NCBI GenBank assembly: GCA_036786445.1
Contig: DAIQRD010000010.1
Span: forward strand, 1-33,764
Length of the DNA: 33,764 bases
From: JAAZMF01 sp036786445
Lineage (GTDB): Bacteria; Bacillota; Limnochordia; DTU087
Direction of reading: 5' to 3'
The notes under the pieces: generated by a model
The model's input: the letters and a program-made list of their open reading frames with translations, nothing else
Told to the model about the DNA's origin: nothing
The model's database searches: none
In this document: positions 31,886 to 33,764 of the stretch, in pieces
Numbering within the stretch: position 1 is the first letter of the stretch
How the letters are laid out: each line of letters begins with the position of its first letter
Program-made: the position numbers and the translations under genes

Positions 31886-33764
31886 GGTCCCAAGTCACCA
31901 TCCCCACTGCCTGTGCCGATGAATCATGTGCGATCTCATTATAAGATATTATGGCAAGTGATGGCAAAACTCGCTCTGTCAAACGCCTAAGAGCCAGTCT
32001 GATCGCTGGTGAACAGAGCATAACTGCCTGATGCCCACCGGCAGAGGCCTTTTCCCAGGCTTTGGCCATCTCATCTAGCAAGCGACCAGCGTCCTTGGGA
32101 TCTAGATTAACAAATGTGCCTCTTTCCGTGTGCTGAATGGCCGCAGAAATCATGTCCTCAATAGCTGGATCCAGCGTAATAACGGGGATAAAACCTTGAT
32201 CCCCTGTATGTGACTGAGATATCTGCCGGGCTAAAGCTTCTCGCACATATTCGGTTAACACATCGGTGTCTTTGGTCATGGGAGCATAGTCAGCCAATGA
32301 TTCCAAAATGGTGACGGGATTGCGGATGGAGATTCCCTCCCGCAAGAGATTCTGAAAGACCTTTTGGATCTCGCCCAGAGTCATGACATTGGGCACTAAC
32401 TCATCGACGACTGCGCCATACTCCTCTTTTAGTCCATCCAGGAGCAATTTGACCTCCTGTCGCCCTACCAATTCATGGGCATAGCGGCGAATTGTCTCTG
32501 TCAGATGCGTAGCCAGGACTGAGGGAGGATCTACCACAGTATAGCCCGCGATCTCAGCTTCTTGGCGCCGAGCCGCCGGAACCCACAAGGCCGGTAGCCC
32601 AAAGGCCGGCTCACGGGTTTCTATGCCGGGCATTGGCTCAACGACACCCCCTGAATCCATGCACAAGTAGTGATTTGGCATTAGCTCTCCTTGCCCCACT
32701 GTCACTCCTTTCACCTTTATGGCATAGGCCCCTGGGGCCAACTGGAGGTTGTCCCTAATACGCACTGGGGGAATGACTAGTCCCATTTCCAAAGCCATTT
32801 GCCTGCGGATCATGGTAACTCTCTCCAAGAGGTCACCACCTTGCTTGGCATCAACCAATGGAACTAAACCATACCCGATTTCCAGTTCGATCCGATCGAG
32901 CTGTAGGTAATTGAGGACATTCTCCGGTCGCTTCGTCTCCTCTAGTTCCGCTTCTTCCACTCGTTGCTGCTTAACTAAGGCTTGGTTGACTTGCCATTTC
33001 TGCAATGCATGGGAGAAACCACCGCTAACCCCTCCCAAGAGCAAAAAGGGGACAACTGGCAAACCAGGTATGAAAGCAAAGAACAACAGAACCCCGGCCG
33101 CTACCCGCAACACCTTGGGATCAGAAAACAGTTGCTGGGTCAATTCCTCACCCATGCTATTATCGGAAGCTGCGCGGGTGATGATTATCCCAGTAGCGGT
33201 AGCTATCAAGAGTGCTGGAATCTGTGAGACTAACCCATCGCCTACTGTCAAAAGAGTATAGCGCTGCAATGCTTCGGCGAAGGGCAAACCCTGCTGTCCC
33301 ACGCCAATGGCAAATCCCCCTAAGATATTGATGACTGTGATGATGATACCAGCGATGGCATCTCCCTTGACGAATTTGCTGGCTCCATCCATGGAACCGT
33401 AGAAATCCGCTTCCCTTTCAATATCTCGTCGCCGCCTCCGAGCCTCATCATCATTGATCAAACCAGCGTTTAGGTCAGCATCGATGCTCATTTGCTTACC
33501 CGGCATAGCATCCAGAGTAAATCTGGCCGCTACTTCAGCGACCCGCTCAGCACCTTTGGTAATAACTACGAACTGAATGACAACCAAGATCAAGAAAATG
33601 ACAAAGCCAACTACATAGTTGCCTCCGACTACGAAACTGCCGAAAGCTTCGATGATACGGCCGGCAAAGCCGTGTAGTAGAATCAAACGAGTAGATGATA
33701 CGTTCAAAGCCAAGCGAAACAGGGTGGCGATCAGTAGCAGCGAGGGAAATACAGAAAGCTGCAA
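31875..33764 (-). CDS. flhA: Flagellar export gate protein FlhA, 5' end beyond window
   Basis: 629 residues are present; about 55-65 N-terminal residues are missing past the right edge. FlhA is the nonameric export gate of the flagellar type III secretion system. Visible are membrane segments (PSLLLIATLFRLALN, YVVGFVIFLILVVIQFVVI, AIAGIIITVINILGGFAIGV, two further segments near 200-235), the FHIPEP signature (GAERVAEVAARFTLDAMPGK then QMSIDADL), and the large cytosolic domain ending VGMVTWDHES. In the cytosolic domain GDQGFIPVITLDPAIEDM and PAIRLALRRLTERVLPSLAIISYNEI are conserved. It precedes flhF in the normal flhA-flhF-flhG order. Confidence 0.97.
   Translation of the reverse strand: MQLSVFPSLLLIATLFRLALNVSSTRLILLHGFAGRIIEAFGSFVVGGNYVVGFVIFLILVVIQFVVITKGAERVAEVAARFTLDAMPGKQMSIDADLNAGLINDDEARRRRRDIEREADFYGSMDGASKFVKGDAIAGIIITVINILGGFAIGVGQQGLPFAEALQRYTLLTVGDGLVSQIPALLIATATGIIITRAASDNSMGEELTQQLFSDPKVLRVAAGVLLFFAFIPGLPVVPFLLLGGVSGGFSHALQKWQVNQALVKQQRVEEAELEETKRPENVLNYLQLDRIELEIGYGLVPLVDAKQGGDLLERVTMIRRQMALEMGLVIPPVRIRDNLQLAPGAYAIKVKGVTVGQGELMPNHYLCMDSGGVVEPMPGIETREPAFGLPALWVPAARRQEAEIAGYTVVDPPSVLATHLTETIRRYAHELVGRQEVKLLLDGLKEEYGAVVDELVPNVMTLGEIQKVFQNLLREGISIRNPVTILESLADYAPMTKDTDVLTEYVREALARQISQSHTGDQGFIPVITLDPAIEDMISAAIQHTERGTFVNLDPKDAGRLLDEMAKAWEKASAGGHQAVMLCSPAIRLALRRLTERVLPSLAIISYNEIAHDSSAQAVGMVTWDHES

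Overview
All genes in this window lie on the minus strand, so read it from 33764 down to 1. It is a long chromosomal core block with no mobile elements, CRISPR arrays, tRNAs or rRNAs. A PolC-type replicative polymerase and the order rpsB-tsf-pyrH-frr-uppS-cdsA-dxr-rseP-ispG-proS-polC-rimP-nusA-rnpM-ylxQ-infB-rbfA-nrnA-truB-ribF-rpsO-pnp point to a Bacillota (Firmicutes) bacterium. It is flagellated and makes isoprenoids by the MEP pathway. G+C looks close to half. I cannot name the genus; the divergence and small unfamiliar genes suggest a clostridial or Limnochordia-like lineage rather than Bacillus.

Layout in transcription order: (1) The end of a flagellar operon: flhA (cut by the window edge), flhF, flhG, a FliA/SigD sigma factor, a small charged protein and a SwrB-like membrane protein. 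(2) rpsB, tsf, pyrH, frr and a small PASTA-like ORF, behind a promoter at about 28094-28123; hairpins punctuate it and a terminator follows. (3) uppS, cdsA, an AI-2E/YtvI-type permease, dxr, rseP and ispG: envelope lipid carrier, phospholipid and isoprenoid precursor synthesis plus a site-2 protease. (4) proS, a family 2 glycosyltransferase and polC, behind a strong sigma-A-like promoter at 18564-18593. (5) rimP, nusA, rnpM, ylxQ, infB, rbfA, nrnA, truB and ribF: ribosome maturation, transcription and translation initiation. They follow a promoter at 12525-12553 and a 5' leader of about 235 nt containing what looks like an attenuator. (6) rpsO, pnp and a DUF3866 gene (cut by the left edge), behind a promoter overlapping the ribF stop codon.

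Most of the content is conserved housekeeping, and I did not find a wholly new multi-gene system. The points most worth a second look are: a PolC that lacks the 3'-5' exonuclease domain normally inserted in its PHP domain; mutually exclusive hairpins at the very start of the rimP-nusA-infB transcript; a glycine in place of the switch II aspartate in FlhG; a ~208-residue acidic tail on NusA; a small probable gene between frr and uppS; a terminator placed directly before uppS; and a long stem-loop in the pnp leader.

Several starts were moved from the longest possible ORF to a site with a Shine-Dalgarno sequence and a family-typical N-terminus (pnp, rpsO, truB, frr, pyrH, polC, the SwrB-like gene, the sigma factor, the permease). 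Non-ATG starts (GTG, TTG) are frequent.
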